Shown: in pieces, positions 24,151 through 32,097 of the stretch | Numbering within the stretch: the first letter of the stretch is position 1 | Layout: the number at the start of each line of letters is the position of its first letter | Source: an uncultured Collinsella sp. | GTDB lineage: Bacteria > Actinomycetota > Coriobacteriia > Coriobacteriales > Coriobacteriaceae | Direction of reading: 5' to 3' | Length of the DNA: 48,097 bases | Assembly: GCA_902495545.1 (NCBI GenBank) | Contig: CABUXM010000006.1 | Location: 1-48,097 of the forward strand | Notes under the pieces: model-generated | Seen by the model: the letters and a program-made list of their open reading frames with translations, nothing else | Database searches by the model: none | Told to the model about the DNA's origin: nothing | Position numbers and translations under genes: made by a program

Positions 24151-24958
24151 ATTCCGAGAGCTCAGTCTGTGCCTTCACCCGCGCATAAGCGCGCACGATA
24201 CGAGAGACGGTACTTTTGCCAATCCCGGTATACCGCTCAATCTGGCGCACCGTAAAACCGGCATCGTGCAATCCAAAAATAACGGTATCGCGCTGCGCAG
24301 GCGGTGCGTCTTTAACCCCATGGAGCGGAGCCCCGAGGCTCTTCGCCAACTTGTCGGCAAAGTCGTGGCGTTCCCACTCTGTCTCTTTCATATCGCGCAG
24401 CGCCGGTTCGCCGCCGTCGGGCGTCGAAAGCGAATAGGCAATAAAGCCCTCGGCAGAACCAAAAAGCTCAAGCACGCAAGAAGGATCAGAAAATCCCCTC
24501 GCGACATCGGCCGCGTCACCGTCGTAAGCGCACAAATGCTCCGGAAAGCTGCTCCAGGGATAACGCTCAATGAGACTGATGCCCGCCTCCTGCGGATCGG
24601 CGTGAACGGAGCGAATAGCCTCCATCACCTGCCAGTCGGTATCGAGCGAGCGCCGCTCAAAACGGTTCTGGAACAGATGCCCTGTGCGCCCCGTGCGTTT
24701 ATTGAACCGCCGCGCGTACGTCAAAAGCAGCCGGTGCATCGCCGCGCTCATCGCGTCCTCGTAATCTGCAAGCACCAGACGCACGTGATTGCCCATAAGG
24801 CACCAGGCGATAACCGTCACGCCCGCCTTGCGGCAGCACTCACGCATCAGCTCCAAGAACTCCCACCGGTCTTCATCGCCCTCAAAGATGAGCTGCTTGC
24901 CCGTACCGCGGGCACAGACACGGTAAAAGCCGGTAACCGTTCTCCAAACGCGCTGCAT
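24149..24958 (-). CDS. Y1 (RAYT-like) transposase with altered HUH motif, 269 aa
   Basis: A relative of the REP-associated tyrosine transposases. The N-terminal Y1 domain has GFYRVCARGTGKQLIF, AWCLMGNHVRLVLADY, a candidate catalytic Tyr81 in LLLTYARRFNKRTG and the HLFQNRFERRSLD end. The HUH motif should be H-V-H; here it is His58-Val59-Arg60, so the metal site lacks one His. A C-terminal helix-turn-helix part (FTVRQIERYTGIGKSTVSRI) follows, as in many coriobacterial and clostridial members. ATG 24958 has AAGGGAGCGCC upstream. No flanking left and right ends are recognised, which is normal for RAYTs, single-copy genes that mobilise REP repeats. Candidate repeats are listed elsewhere in this table. 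Confidence 0.85.
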   Translation of the reverse strand: MQRVWRTVTGFYRVCARGTGKQLIFEGDEDRWEFLELMRECCRKAGVTVIAWCLMGNHVRLVLADYEDAMSAAMHRLLLTYARRFNKRTGRTGHLFQNRFERRSLDTDWQVMEAIRSVHADPQEAGISLIERYPWSSFPEHLCAYDGDAADVARGFSDPSCVLELFGSAEGFIAYSLSTPDGGEPALRDMKETEWERHDFADKLAKSLGAPLHGVKDAPPAQRDTVIFGLHDAGFTVRQIERYTGIGKSTVSRIVRAYARVKAQTELSE

Positions 24959-25238
24959 GGCGCTCCCTTCGCCGGGATCTGCTTGCCATCCAATACAGCA
25001 CGATTGAAGCGTGCCATCAAAACATTCACGCAAAACAATTCGCTCGCGCGGCCAAAGGCAGTAAACAGGCGGCGAACGGCACCGTTGCAACAGGTCAACC
25101 CCTGCAACGCTTACAAAAGCTGACCAAAAGCTTGCCCAAGACGGACCCCCTCTACGGAAGTGCACGACCACAGAATATAGAGTTAAACCGTTTCAATTGA
25201 AAGTTCCGCGCATCTCGCTACGAAAACTGAGCCGTTCG

Positions 25239-25361
25239 CCGAATATTCCGTGCATTTCGCGGTATTATAGGGGCTGCATGTCATGTCCCTTTCGAAGGGT
25301 CGCCCGGCAATCGCCAGCCACGACCCCCAGACGGGACGCCAACACGATAGAGAGGAGAGGC
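25239..25361 (+). promoter_or_regulatory. Promoter and roughly 95-base leader of the IscU-like/GGGtGRT operon
   Basis: TATTAT at about 25262-25267 is the best -10 in the gap, with a weak TTCCGTG-type -35. If used, it leaves a leader of about 95 bases holding a small CCCTTTCGAAGGG hairpin at about 25287 before the AGAGAGGAGAGG ribosome site. I do not recognise a riboswitch class in it. The rest of 25172-25361 shows nothing further. Confidence 0.4.
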
Positions 25362-26096
25362 ATGCAGTACTCACAGGAAGTGGAGAACATGTGCCCCGTT
25401 GCCAAGGGTGCATACCACGGCCCCGCACCCATCCCCGAGGAGGGCAAGTGGGTCCAGGCTAAGGAGATTTCCGACATCTCCGGTCTTACGCACGGTGTGG
25501 GTTGGTGCGCACCTCAGCAGGGCGCCTGCAAGCTCACGCTGAACGTCAAGGACGGCATCATCGAGGAGGCCCTCGTTGAGACCATCGGCTGCTCGGGCAT
25601 GACCCACTCTGCCGCCATGGCTTCCGAGATCCTTCCCGGTAAGACCATCCTCGAGGCCCTCAACACCGACCTCGTCTGCGACGCCATCAACGTTGCTATG
25701 CGCGAGATCTTCCTGCAGATCGTTTACGGCCGCAGCCAGACCGCGTTCTCCGAGGGCGGCCTGCCCGTGGGCGCCTCCCTCGACGACCTCGGCAAGGGCC
25801 TTCGCTCTCAGGTCGGTACCATGTTCGGCACCAAGGCCAAGGGCGCTCGTTACCTCGAGCTCGCTCAGGGCTACGTCACCCGCATGGCTCTCAACGACAA
25901 AAACGAGATCATCGCATTCGAGTTCCTGAACCTCGGCAAGTTCACCGACGCCGTCAAGGCCGGCAAGACCCCCGAGGAGGCCATCGCTGGCGCTATGGGC
26001 CACTATGGTCAGTGGGAGAACGCTGCCAAGTACATCGACCCGCGCACCGACGAGGAGACTCACTCCGTCGCCAGCGTGTTCCCGGTTCACGAGTAG
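25362..26096 (+). CDS. NifU/IscU-like iron-sulfur scaffold protein, 244 aa
   Basis: An IscU-fold protein with a long C-terminal extension. The scaffold part is clear: Cys49 and Cys56 in VGWCAPQQGACKLTLNV, then EEALVETIGCSGM with Cys77, which aligns with the second Cys of IscU. Residues 105-244 are not IscU-like. They include GTMFGTKAKGARYLELAQGY and a C-terminal GHYGQWENAAKYIDP, so the protein is about twice the usual length. It starts at ATG 25362 behind a strong AGAGGAGAGG site. It is followed after 18 bases by the GGGtGRT-family gene, its usual partner in gut anaerobes as far as I know. Codon use looks strongly optimised (many GCT/GCC, CTC, AAG), suggesting high expression. Its exact role is unknown. 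Confidence 0.85.
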   Translation: MQYSQEVENMCPVAKGAYHGPAPIPEEGKWVQAKEISDISGLTHGVGWCAPQQGACKLTLNVKDGIIEEALVETIGCSGMTHSAAMASEILPGKTILEALNTDLVCDAINVAMREIFLQIVYGRSQTAFSEGGLPVGASLDDLGKGLRSQVGTMFGTKAKGARYLELAQGYVTRMALNDKNEIIAFEFLNLGKFTDAVKAGKTPEEAIAGAMGHYGQWENAAKYIDPRTDEETHSVASVFPVHE

Positions 26097-26114
26097 AAAG
26101 GGAGGGAAATAACT

Positions 26115-27119
26115 ATGACTGTTACGTTCGAAGGTTACGAGCGCCGCGCTGACAAGATCAACAAGTGCCTCGCCGACAACGGCATCGCCTCCCTCGAGGA
26201 AGCTCTGCAGATCTGCACCGACAAGGGCTTCAACCCGCGTGAGATCGTCAACAACACCCAGTCCATCGCCTTCCAGAACGCCGAGTGGGCCTACACCCTC
26301 GGCTGCGCTCTCGCTGTCAAGCGTGGCGCCAAGTCCGCTTCTGAGGCTGCTGCCATCATCGGCGAGGGCATCCAGGCCTTCACCGTCCCCGGCTCCGTCG
26401 CTGAGGACCGCAAGGTCGGTCTGGGCCACGGCAACCTGGGCGCTATGCTGCTCTCCGACGACACCGAGTGCTTCGCCTTCCTGGCCGGCCACGAGTCCTT
26501 CGCTGCCGCTGAGGGCGCTATCGGCCTGGCTCTGAACGCCAACAAGGCTCGCAAGAAGCCGCTGCGCGTTATCCTCAACGGTCTGGGCAAGGACGCTGCT
26601 CAGATCATCGCCCGTATCAACGGCTTCACCTACGTGAAGACCCAGTTCGACTACTACACGGGCGAGCTTAAGGTCGTCGAGACCATCCCCTACTCCGATG
26701 GTCCCCGCGCTGCCGTTAACTGCTACGGTTCCGACGACGTCCGCGAGGGCGTTGCCATCATGTGGCACGAGAACGTCGACATCTCGATCACCGGTAACTC
26801 CACCAACCCCACGCGCTTCCAGCACCCCGTCGCTGGCACCTACAAGAAGGAGCGCATCGAGGCTGGCAAGAAGTACTTCTCCGTCGCTTCTGGTGGCGGC
26901 ACTGGCCGTACCCTGCACCCGGACAACATGGGCGCCGGCCCTGCCTCTTACGGCATGACCGACACCATGGGCCGTATGCACTCCGACGCCCAGTTCGCCG
27001 GTTCTTCCTCCGTGCCTGCGCACGTTGACATGATGGGTCTCATCGGCATGGGCAACAACCCCATGGTCGGTGCCACCGTCGCCTGCGCTGTCGCCGTCGA
27101 GGAGGCCCTCAAGGCCTAA
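26115..27119 (+). CDS. GGGtGRT-family protein, 334 aa
   Basis: The name comes from the glycine-rich motif SGGGTGRTLHPDN at residues 259-271, which is intact. Other visible blocks are NNTQSIAFQNAEWAYTLG, GLGHGNLGAMLLSDDTECF, a VDISITGNSTNPTRFQHP stretch and a Gly/Met-rich end (DMMGLIGMGNNPMVGAT). There is no signal peptide or membrane segment. The glycine motif could bind a phosphate or nucleotide, but this is inference; the family has no described activity that I know of. It has a good ribosome site (GGGAGGGAAATAACT) and lies 18 bases after the NifU-like gene, with a strong terminator behind it, so the pair forms a closed two-gene operon. Confidence 0.88.
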   Translation: MTVTFEGYERRADKINKCLADNGIASLEEALQICTDKGFNPREIVNNTQSIAFQNAEWAYTLGCALAVKRGAKSASEAAAIIGEGIQAFTVPGSVAEDRKVGLGHGNLGAMLLSDDTECFAFLAGHESFAAAEGAIGLALNANKARKKPLRVILNGLGKDAAQIIARINGFTYVKTQFDYYTGELKVVETIPYSDGPRAAVNCYGSDDVREGVAIMWHENVDISITGNSTNPTRFQHPVAGTYKKERIEAGKKYFSVASGGGTGRTLHPDNMGAGPASYGMTDTMGRMHSDAQFAGSSSVPAHVDMMGLIGMGNNPMVGATVACAVAVEEALKA

Positions 27120-27154
27120 TCGCGCCCGCGCGATGCTCATATAGTTGAGCTTGG

Positions 27155-27186
27155 AGCCGCTACCTTTCGAGGTGGCGGCTCTTTTT
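27155..27186 (+). terminator. Terminator of the GGGtGRT operon
   Basis: GAGCCGCTACC pairs with GGTGGCGGCTC around a TTTCGA loop, followed by TTTTTG. It is a strong intrinsic terminator 35 bases after the GGGtGRT stop. Between it and 27374 I see only short non-coding sequence and the GAAAGGA ribosome site of the next gene. Confidence 0.9.
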
Positions 27187-27374
27187 GTTTACACCGACGC
27201 AGGATAGCTAATGCCGATATGTCAGTTGCGGCGAAATACGAGATGTGATGAGATGGAGCGTCAGAGCGTCCATGACGCCCACCTGCCATATTTGCCCTTT
27301 ACCGATTTGCCGAGTCTTTGCGACCCCATTGCCGATCACCCGTGCGACAATGCGCCGGACGAGAAAGGAAGCCA

Positions 27375-28901
27375 ATGGAATCGACTGATGTACTGGTAGT
27401 TGGATCTGGCATTGCGGGCCTTTGTGCCGCCATCGAAGCGGCACGCACGGGCGCAACCGTCGCTGTGGCAAGCGCCGGCAAGACTATGAGTGGATCGAGC
27501 TTCTTCCCCGGAACCTGGGGCCTGGGGCTTATCGGACCCGTTAACGAAGACGACGAACAAGACCTCATCGACACCATCCAGACCGTCGGCGGCGGTGTCG
27601 CCGACCCCGAGCTTGTCCAGACGTTTGTCCACGGCATTCCCCAGGCAATTGAATGGCTCGAGCAAGACCTGGGCGTTGAGCTCAAGCGTCCGCAAAACGC
27701 CGAGAGCGCTCAGCAAAAGCAGTTTATCCCCTGCTTTGACCACAAAACGCGCATGTGGCGCGGCCTCACCCGCAAGCCCCTTGAGGACGCTCTGACAGCC
27801 CGGATCGAGTCGCTCGGCATTCGCCTGCTCCCCCGCCATGAGCTTATCGACCTTGTTGAGGACACGAACGGCAGAATAACCGGAACCGTGCTCTACGACC
27901 GCGCAAACGAGCATCTCGTGTCTATAGCAGCCAAGGCCACTATCATCGCTGCGGGCGGCACGGGTGGCCTGTTCGAGCGAAGCCTCACTTCCGCTGACGT
28001 GCTCAGCTCATCACAGGCCATCGCGCTGGCGCACGGTGCGTCCCTTACTAATATAGAGTTCATGCAGATGATGCCCGGCTTCATCGAGCCCAAGCGCAAC
28101 CTTGTCTTTAACGAGAAGACCTGGCGCTACGTCACATTTGACCAACCGGTCGATATTGCCGACGAAAAGCTGGACGATCTGCTTGAGCAGCGATCCGGAT
28201 ATGGCCCCTTCACGTCGCGCTTGGTCTCCCGCGCCATCGACCTTGCCATCGATCAAGCGGGTGCTGAAGGCCTGGCGCTCCACTACGACTTCCCTCGCGA
28301 AGATGTCCCAGAGTTTGTGCAGACCTTTGCCACCTGGCTGCAAGACGAGCACGGCATCGCCCCGACTGACGAGATGCGCGTTGCGATGTATGCCCACGCC
28401 GCTAACGGCGGCATCAAGATCGATAAGACCGCGCACACGGGCGTTGAGGGCCTCTACGCTTGCGGCGAGGCGACAGGCGGCATGCACGGCGCCGATCGCA
28501 TTGGTGGCTTGTCAAGCGCCAACGGCATCGTATTCGGGCGCATCGCAGGCGCATCGGCAGCCCTTGCAGCGCAGAATGCACCTGAAATGGCCCCGAAGAC
28601 GGATATCGACCTCCCCCAGCATGGCATTGCCACAACAGATGTCGAACGCCTGACAAACAACCTTAAGCACACGATGAGCACCTATTGCATGATCAACCGC
28701 ACCGAGACGGGCCTATCCGAGGCACTACACGAGCTTGAGGGCTTGAAGACAGAGGCAACGACCTTGAGCACACAGAAAGCCCAGGACAGCGAAGTCGCAG
28801 CCCTCGCCCGCCTGCAATCGCAGATTCAACTAGCACAGGAAATGGTCAAAGCCATGCGTAAGCGAACCGAAAGTCTCGGATCGCACTATCGAGCAGACTA
28901 A
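27375..28901 (+). CDS. FAD-dependent oxidoreductase, L-aspartate oxidase / fumarate reductase family, 508 aa
   Basis: A flavoprotein with the N-terminal dinucleotide motif VLVVGSGIAGLCAAIEAA and a central AAKATIIAAGGTGGLFERS. A C-terminal FAD/substrate block follows (GVEGLYACGEATGGMHGADRIGG and SSANGIVFGR), closest to the NadB pattern 'GLyAcGE...tG.HGanRL.sns'. The 'HyxmGG' catalytic His region of NadB is replaced by YAHAANGGIKID, and neither nadA nor nadC is adjacent, so the NadB assignment is not secure; a fumarate- or other 2-enoate-type oxidoreductase is possible. The C-terminal 110 residues are helical, as in the family. ATG 27375 has GAAAGGAAGCC upstream. It is a monocistronic gene. Confidence 0.75.
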   Translation: MESTDVLVVGSGIAGLCAAIEAARTGATVAVASAGKTMSGSSFFPGTWGLGLIGPVNEDDEQDLIDTIQTVGGGVADPELVQTFVHGIPQAIEWLEQDLGVELKRPQNAESAQQKQFIPCFDHKTRMWRGLTRKPLEDALTARIESLGIRLLPRHELIDLVEDTNGRITGTVLYDRANEHLVSIAAKATIIAAGGTGGLFERSLTSADVLSSSQAIALAHGASLTNIEFMQMMPGFIEPKRNLVFNEKTWRYVTFDQPVDIADEKLDDLLEQRSGYGPFTSRLVSRAIDLAIDQAGAEGLALHYDFPREDVPEFVQTFATWLQDEHGIAPTDEMRVAMYAHAANGGIKIDKTAHTGVEGLYACGEATGGMHGADRIGGLSSANGIVFGRIAGASAALAAQNAPEMAPKTDIDLPQHGIATTDVERLTNNLKHTMSTYCMINRTETGLSEALHELEGLKTEATTLSTQKAQDSEVAALARLQSQIQLAQEMVKAMRKRTESLGSHYRAD

Positions 28902-29031
28902 ATCGATTCTCACTTTGAGTTTGATCACAACTTCTCAACATGCATCGAGCCCCGTGAGCATAATTCACATAAGGAGAGCACGTTTATGGGGCTTTAGCCG
29001 TGTTTCCCTAAGGGAATCACGGTGCAGATTA

Positions 29032-29136
29032 CTCAGCTCCGCGCCTTTTCGGGTTCGACCCCATGCGAGGTCAACAAAAAAGACGGCCAACTCTTGTTGA
29101 CCGTCTAAACTTGCTTTGGTGGGCCGTCAGGGGGTC
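29032..29136. repeat. 105-base direct repeat, copy A (tRNA-Lys 3' end plus terminator)
   Basis: This stretch and 29209-29313 match over 105 bases with only about ten differences. Read on the minus strand each copy contains the last part of tRNA-Lys (GACCCCCTGACGGCCCACC), a terminator hairpin with a T run, and a tail with GGGTTCGACCCC that resembles a tRNA T arm on the plus strand. Copy A has lost the rest of its tRNA, so it is a relic of an earlier tandem tRNA duplication. Confidence 0.8.
29075..29105 (-). terminator. Second (distal) terminator of the tRNA cluster
   Basis: On the minus strand GACGGTCAAC pairs with GTTGGCCGTC and is followed by TTTTTTG. It lies in repeat copy A, about 220 bases beyond the last intact tRNA. 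Confidence 0.75.
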
Positions 29137-29208
29137 AGCCTGCTTTGCAGGCGGCCGCTGCGGCGCTTTGTGCCTTGCGCGCTGCGCTGGTAAATGCTTA
29201 CGCATTTC

Positions 29209-29313
29209 CTCAGCTCCGCGCCCTTTCGGGTTCGACCCCATGCGAGGTTAACAAAAAAGACGGCCAACTTTCGCTGACCGTCTTAACATGCTTTGGTGGG
29301 CCGTCAGGGGGTC
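29209..29313. repeat. 105-base direct repeat, copy B
   Basis: This copy overlaps the 3' end of the last intact tRNA-Lys and carries its terminator. It is the partner of 29032-29136; the 72 bases between the two copies (29137-29208) are GC-rich and without a recognised feature. Confidence 0.8.
29253..29282 (-). terminator. Proximal terminator of the tRNA-His-Lys-Lys cluster
   Basis: On the minus strand GACGGTCAGC pairs with TTGGCCGTC, followed by TTTTTTGTT. It starts about 15 bases after the tRNA-Lys 3' end. The loop and one stem base differ from the distal copy while the stem is kept. Confidence 0.8.
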
Positions 29314-29369
29314 GAACCCTGGACCTTGGGATTAAGAGTCCCCTGCTCTACCAACTGAGCTAACGACCC
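29297..29369 (-). tRNA. tRNA-Lys (anticodon CTT), second copy
   Basis: A 73-base cloverleaf: acceptor GGGTCGT pairs with ACGGCCC, D arm AGCTCAGTTGGTAGAGC, anticodon loop CTCTTAA giving CTT (reads AAG), T arm CAGGGTTCGACCCCCTG, discriminator A. CCA is not encoded. It is identical to the copy at 29416-29488, and the spacer between them is 46 bases. Confidence 0.93.
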
Positions 29370-29415
29370 AAAGCTAAAGTCCGTTGTGGCGGACTTTAGA
29401 GGAGATATCGTGTGG

Positions 29416-29488
29416 TGGGCCGTCAGGGGGTCGAACCCTGGACCTTGGGATTAAGAGTCCCCTGCTCTACCAACTGAGCTAACGACCC
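29416..29488 (-). tRNA. tRNA-Lys (anticodon CTT), first copy
   Basis: The same 73-base sequence as 29297-29369, with no mismatch. It is transcribed leftward behind tRNA-His. Two identical copies plus a third broken 3' end (in 29117-29136) point to repeated tandem duplication. Confidence 0.93.
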
Positions 29489-29510
29489 GATATCAACACG
29501 AAGCAAGAAC

Positions 29511-29588
29511 TGGGGTGGGTAAAGGGACTCGAACCCTCGACCTACGGGACCACAACCCGTCGCTCTAGCCAACTGAGCTACACCCACC
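29511..29588 (-). tRNA. tRNA-His (anticodon GTG) with encoded CCA
   Basis: The acceptor arm is GGTGGGTG pairing with TACCCACC, including the extra 5' G(-1) opposite C73 that is specific to tRNA-His. The anticodon loop TTGTGGT gives GTG, and the T arm is GAGGGTTCGAGTCCCTT. The 3' CCA is in the DNA, unlike the two Lys genes. It is the first gene of the leftward cluster. Confidence 0.92.
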
Positions 29589-29753
29589 GTGTCCTGTGCG
29601 CTTCGCGCTCGACTATTATTGCAAGGAACGCCACGCGATGCAAGCCCCAATTTTCAAGAATTTTGAAAAGAGTTTTTCGAGACCATTTCGAGCAAATCCC
29701 ACCGGTTTCATAGGAGTAAACTTGCCCCACTGCAAATCCTCGAAAGGACCGTC

Positions 29754-30935
29754 ATGAAAGAACTCTCCAACCGCACGGCAAGATTTACCGATTCGGTCAT
29801 CCGCCGCATGACACGCATCTCCAATAAGTACGGCGCTGTCAATCTCTCGCAGGGCTTCCCTGACTTCGATCCCCCGGCGCAGCTGCTCAACAGCCTGAGC
29901 ACCATCGCCGCCGATCCCAAGCCGCTCTATCACCAGTACTCCATCACCTGGGGCTCCCAGGCCATGCGCGAGGCGCTCGCCGCCAAACAGGAGCACTTTA
30001 TGGGTATGCCGGTGAACCCCAACGAGAATATCGTAGTCACCTGCGGCTCCACCGAGGCCATGATGGCCGCCATGATGACGGTCACCAACCCCGGCGACAA
30101 GGTCGTCATCTTCTCGCCGTTCTACGAGAACTACGGCGCCGACACGATCCTTTCGGGTGCCGAGCCCATCTACGTGCCGCTCAACCCGCCCACATTCGAC
30201 TTTGACCGCGAGGTACTCGAGGCGGCCTTCCGCGACAACGACCCCAAGGCCATCGTCCTGTGCAACCCTTCCAACCCCTGCGGCAAGGTCTTTACACGCG
30301 ATGAGCTCACCTTTATCGCCGACCTCTGCAAAAAGTACGACACCTACTGCATCACCGACGAGGTCTACGAGCACATCGTCTACGCGCCCCACGAGCACGT
30401 CTATATGGCCACGCTGCCCGGCATGTTTGAGCGCACCATCAGCTGCAGCTCGCTGTCCAAGACCTACTCCATCACCGGCTGGCGTCTGGGCTACACTATC
30501 GCCCCTGCCGAAATCACCGAGCGCATCAAAAAGGTCCACGACTTCCTCACCGTAGGCGCCGCCGCTCCCCTGCAAGAGGCCGTCGTTACCGCCCTCAATT
30601 TCGACGATAGCTATTACCGGGAGGTCCTCGACCTCTATACCGCCAAACGCGACCTGTTCTGCCAGGGACTCGACAGCATCGGTCTTGAGCATAACGTGCC
30701 GCAGGGCGCCTACTACGTCATGATGGACATCTCTGAGTTTGGCTATGACAGCGACCTCGAGTTCTGTGAAGACCTCGCGTCTAAAGTGGGTGTGGGCGCC
30801 GTGCCCGGCTCGAGCTTCTTCCGCGAGCCCGTCAACCATCTGATTCGTTTCCACTTTGCCAAGCGAGACGAGACGCTTAACGCGGCGCTGGAGAACCTCA
30901 AGTCGCTACGTGATAAAATCAAGCCGCGCGGGTAA
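29754..30935 (+). CDS. Class I/II PLP-dependent aminotransferase, 393 aa
   Basis: A cytosolic fold-type I aminotransferase. It shows NLSQGFPDFDPP at the N-terminus, CGSTEAMMAAMM (cofactor phosphate region), LCNPSNPCGKV, CITDEVYEHIVY with the Asp contacting the pyridine nitrogen, the Schiff-base lysine in SSLSKTYSITGWRLGY, and the substrate-binding Arg near the C-terminus (NHLIRFHFA). The pattern 'sqGfPdf.pP' and 'NPSNPCGKV' fits kynurenine/aspartate/methionine-type aminotransferases; the substrate cannot be settled. The start ATG has CGAAAGGACCGTC upstream. It stands alone, divergent from the tRNA cluster, with its own terminator. Confidence 0.88.
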   Translation: MKELSNRTARFTDSVIRRMTRISNKYGAVNLSQGFPDFDPPAQLLNSLSTIAADPKPLYHQYSITWGSQAMREALAAKQEHFMGMPVNPNENIVVTCGSTEAMMAAMMTVTNPGDKVVIFSPFYENYGADTILSGAEPIYVPLNPPTFDFDREVLEAAFRDNDPKAIVLCNPSNPCGKVFTRDELTFIADLCKKYDTYCITDEVYEHIVYAPHEHVYMATLPGMFERTISCSSLSKTYSITGWRLGYTIAPAEITERIKKVHDFLTVGAAAPLQEAVVTALNFDDSYYREVLDLYTAKRDLFCQGLDSIGLEHNVPQGAYYVMMDISEFGYDSDLEFCEDLASKVGVGAVPGSSFFREPVNHLIRFHFAKRDETLNAALENLKSLRDKIKPRG

Positions 30936-30962
30936 GGACGGCCCGGCAACTAAAGCAACCAA

Positions 30963-31003
30963 AGAAGCCCCGCACCGCCCGCCGCGTTGCGAGGCTTCTT
31001 TCT
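30963..31003 (+). terminator. Terminator of the aminotransferase gene
   Basis: AAAGAAGCCCCGCA pairs with TGCGAGGCTTCTTT (one internal mismatch) around a GC-rich loop. The U tract is the end of the stem. It lies 30 bases after the stop. Confidence 0.7.
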
Positions 31004-31076
31004 ATAGCGCTTTCTTAAATGGTTTAGAGCTCTATACTTTAGTCACGGAGCAACTCGTCCCAGAGAGAGGAATACT

Positions 31077-31967
31077 ATGGCAGAGCAGCAGCTTATCGGA
31101 GCGCTCGAGGCCGGTGGCACCAAGATGGTCTGCGCCACGGGCTATGCGGACGGTACGGTCCTAGAGCGCGAGCAGATCGCGACCACGACCCCGCAGGAGA
31201 CCGTTGAGGCCGTCAACGCATGGTTTGCCGACAAGGGCATCGCCGCGCTGGGCATCGGCGCATTTGGCCCCACCGCAGTCAACCCCGCTTCGCCCCAATA
31301 CGGCAAGATCCTGGAGACGCCCAAAACGGCATGGCGCTATTTTGACCTGCTGGGCACTATCCAAAACGAGCTCAATATCCCCTGCGGCTACGACACCGAC
31401 GTCAACGTCGCCTGCCTGGGCGAGGTCACGTTTGGTTGCGCCCAGGGCCTCACTGACGTTGTGTATCTGACTATCGGCACCGGCGTAGGCGCCGGCGTGC
31501 TCTCGGGCGGTAAGCTCGTGCACGGCATGATGCATCCCGAGGCTGGCCACATCCTGGTCACGCGCGACCCGCGCGACACCATTGGCGAGCACAGCGCCTG
31601 CCCCTTCCACGACAACTGTCTCGAGGGCCTCATCGCCGGCCCCGGCGTTAAAAAGCGCTGGGATGGCAAGAGCGCCGGAGACATGGCCGATGACCCGGAG
31701 GCCATGGACCTGCTCGCCGGCTATCTGGCACAGGCACTCATGACCTACACGCTGTGCTACGCGCCGCAAAAGATCATCATCGGCGGCGGCGTGGCCGACC
31801 ACACCCCCATCGTGCCGCTCGCACGCAAGAAGTGCGCCGAGATGCTCAACGGCTATATCGTCACGCCCGAGGTCAACGACATCGATAGCTACATCGTCAA
31901 CAACAGCCTCGAGGGCAAGCAGGGCATCATGGGCTGCCTGGCCCTGGGCGCACAGGCGCTTCAGTAG
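31077..31967 (+). CDS. ROK-family fructokinase, 296 aa
   Basis: A sugar kinase that most likely phosphorylates fructose with ATP. It shows the N-terminal phosphate motif GALEAGGTKMVCATG and GYDTDVNVACLGE with the catalytic Asp of the ROK family. The second ATP-binding block is LTIGTGVGAGVLSGG, and the zinc site is HPEAGH with CPFHDNCLEGL (one His, three Cys). IIIGGGV lies near the end. The EAGGTK and 'HgCLEGlasGp' pattern is that of ScrK/GmuE fructokinases rather than glucokinases. It is preceded by TATACT at 31033-31038 as a likely -10 and by an AGAGAGGAATACT ribosome site. It is monocistronic. Confidence 0.9.
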   Translation: MAEQQLIGALEAGGTKMVCATGYADGTVLEREQIATTTPQETVEAVNAWFADKGIAALGIGAFGPTAVNPASPQYGKILETPKTAWRYFDLLGTIQNELNIPCGYDTDVNVACLGEVTFGCAQGLTDVVYLTIGTGVGAGVLSGGKLVHGMMHPEAGHILVTRDPRDTIGEHSACPFHDNCLEGLIAGPGVKKRWDGKSAGDMADDPEAMDLLAGYLAQALMTYTLCYAPQKIIIGGGVADHTPIVPLARKKCAEMLNGYIVTPEVNDIDSYIVNNSLEGKQGIMGCLALGAQALQ

Positions 31968-32051
31968 CAGACGCACCCACGGGGCGTGGCACGCCCGGCA
32001 AATCCGACCTACGGAACGACGCCTCCACGCCTCATATAAGCCCTCAAATAA

Positions 32052-32097
32052 AAAAGGCCGCCTAGGACCAAACAATACGTCCTAGGCGGCTTTTTTG
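32052..32097. terminator. Bidirectional terminator between fructokinase and VanZ-like gene
   Basis: GCCGCCTAGGAC pairs perfectly with GTCCTAGGCGGC around CAAACAATAC, flanked by AAAAA on the left and TTTTTT on the right, so it serves both convergent genes. The VanZ stop codon lies within its right side. Confidence 0.92.

Noticed and set aside
25239..25361. A riboswitch in the leader of the NifU-like/GGGtGRT operon
   Set aside because: I looked for the core motifs of common classes (TPP, SAM, cobalamin, FMN, glycine) and saw none; only a small hairpin is present.
29032..29313. A CRISPR array or integrase attachment sites at the tRNA-associated repeats
   Set aside because: Only two 105-base copies, no short regular spacing, no cas or integrase gene. 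The repeats are explained by duplication of tRNA-Lys with its terminator.
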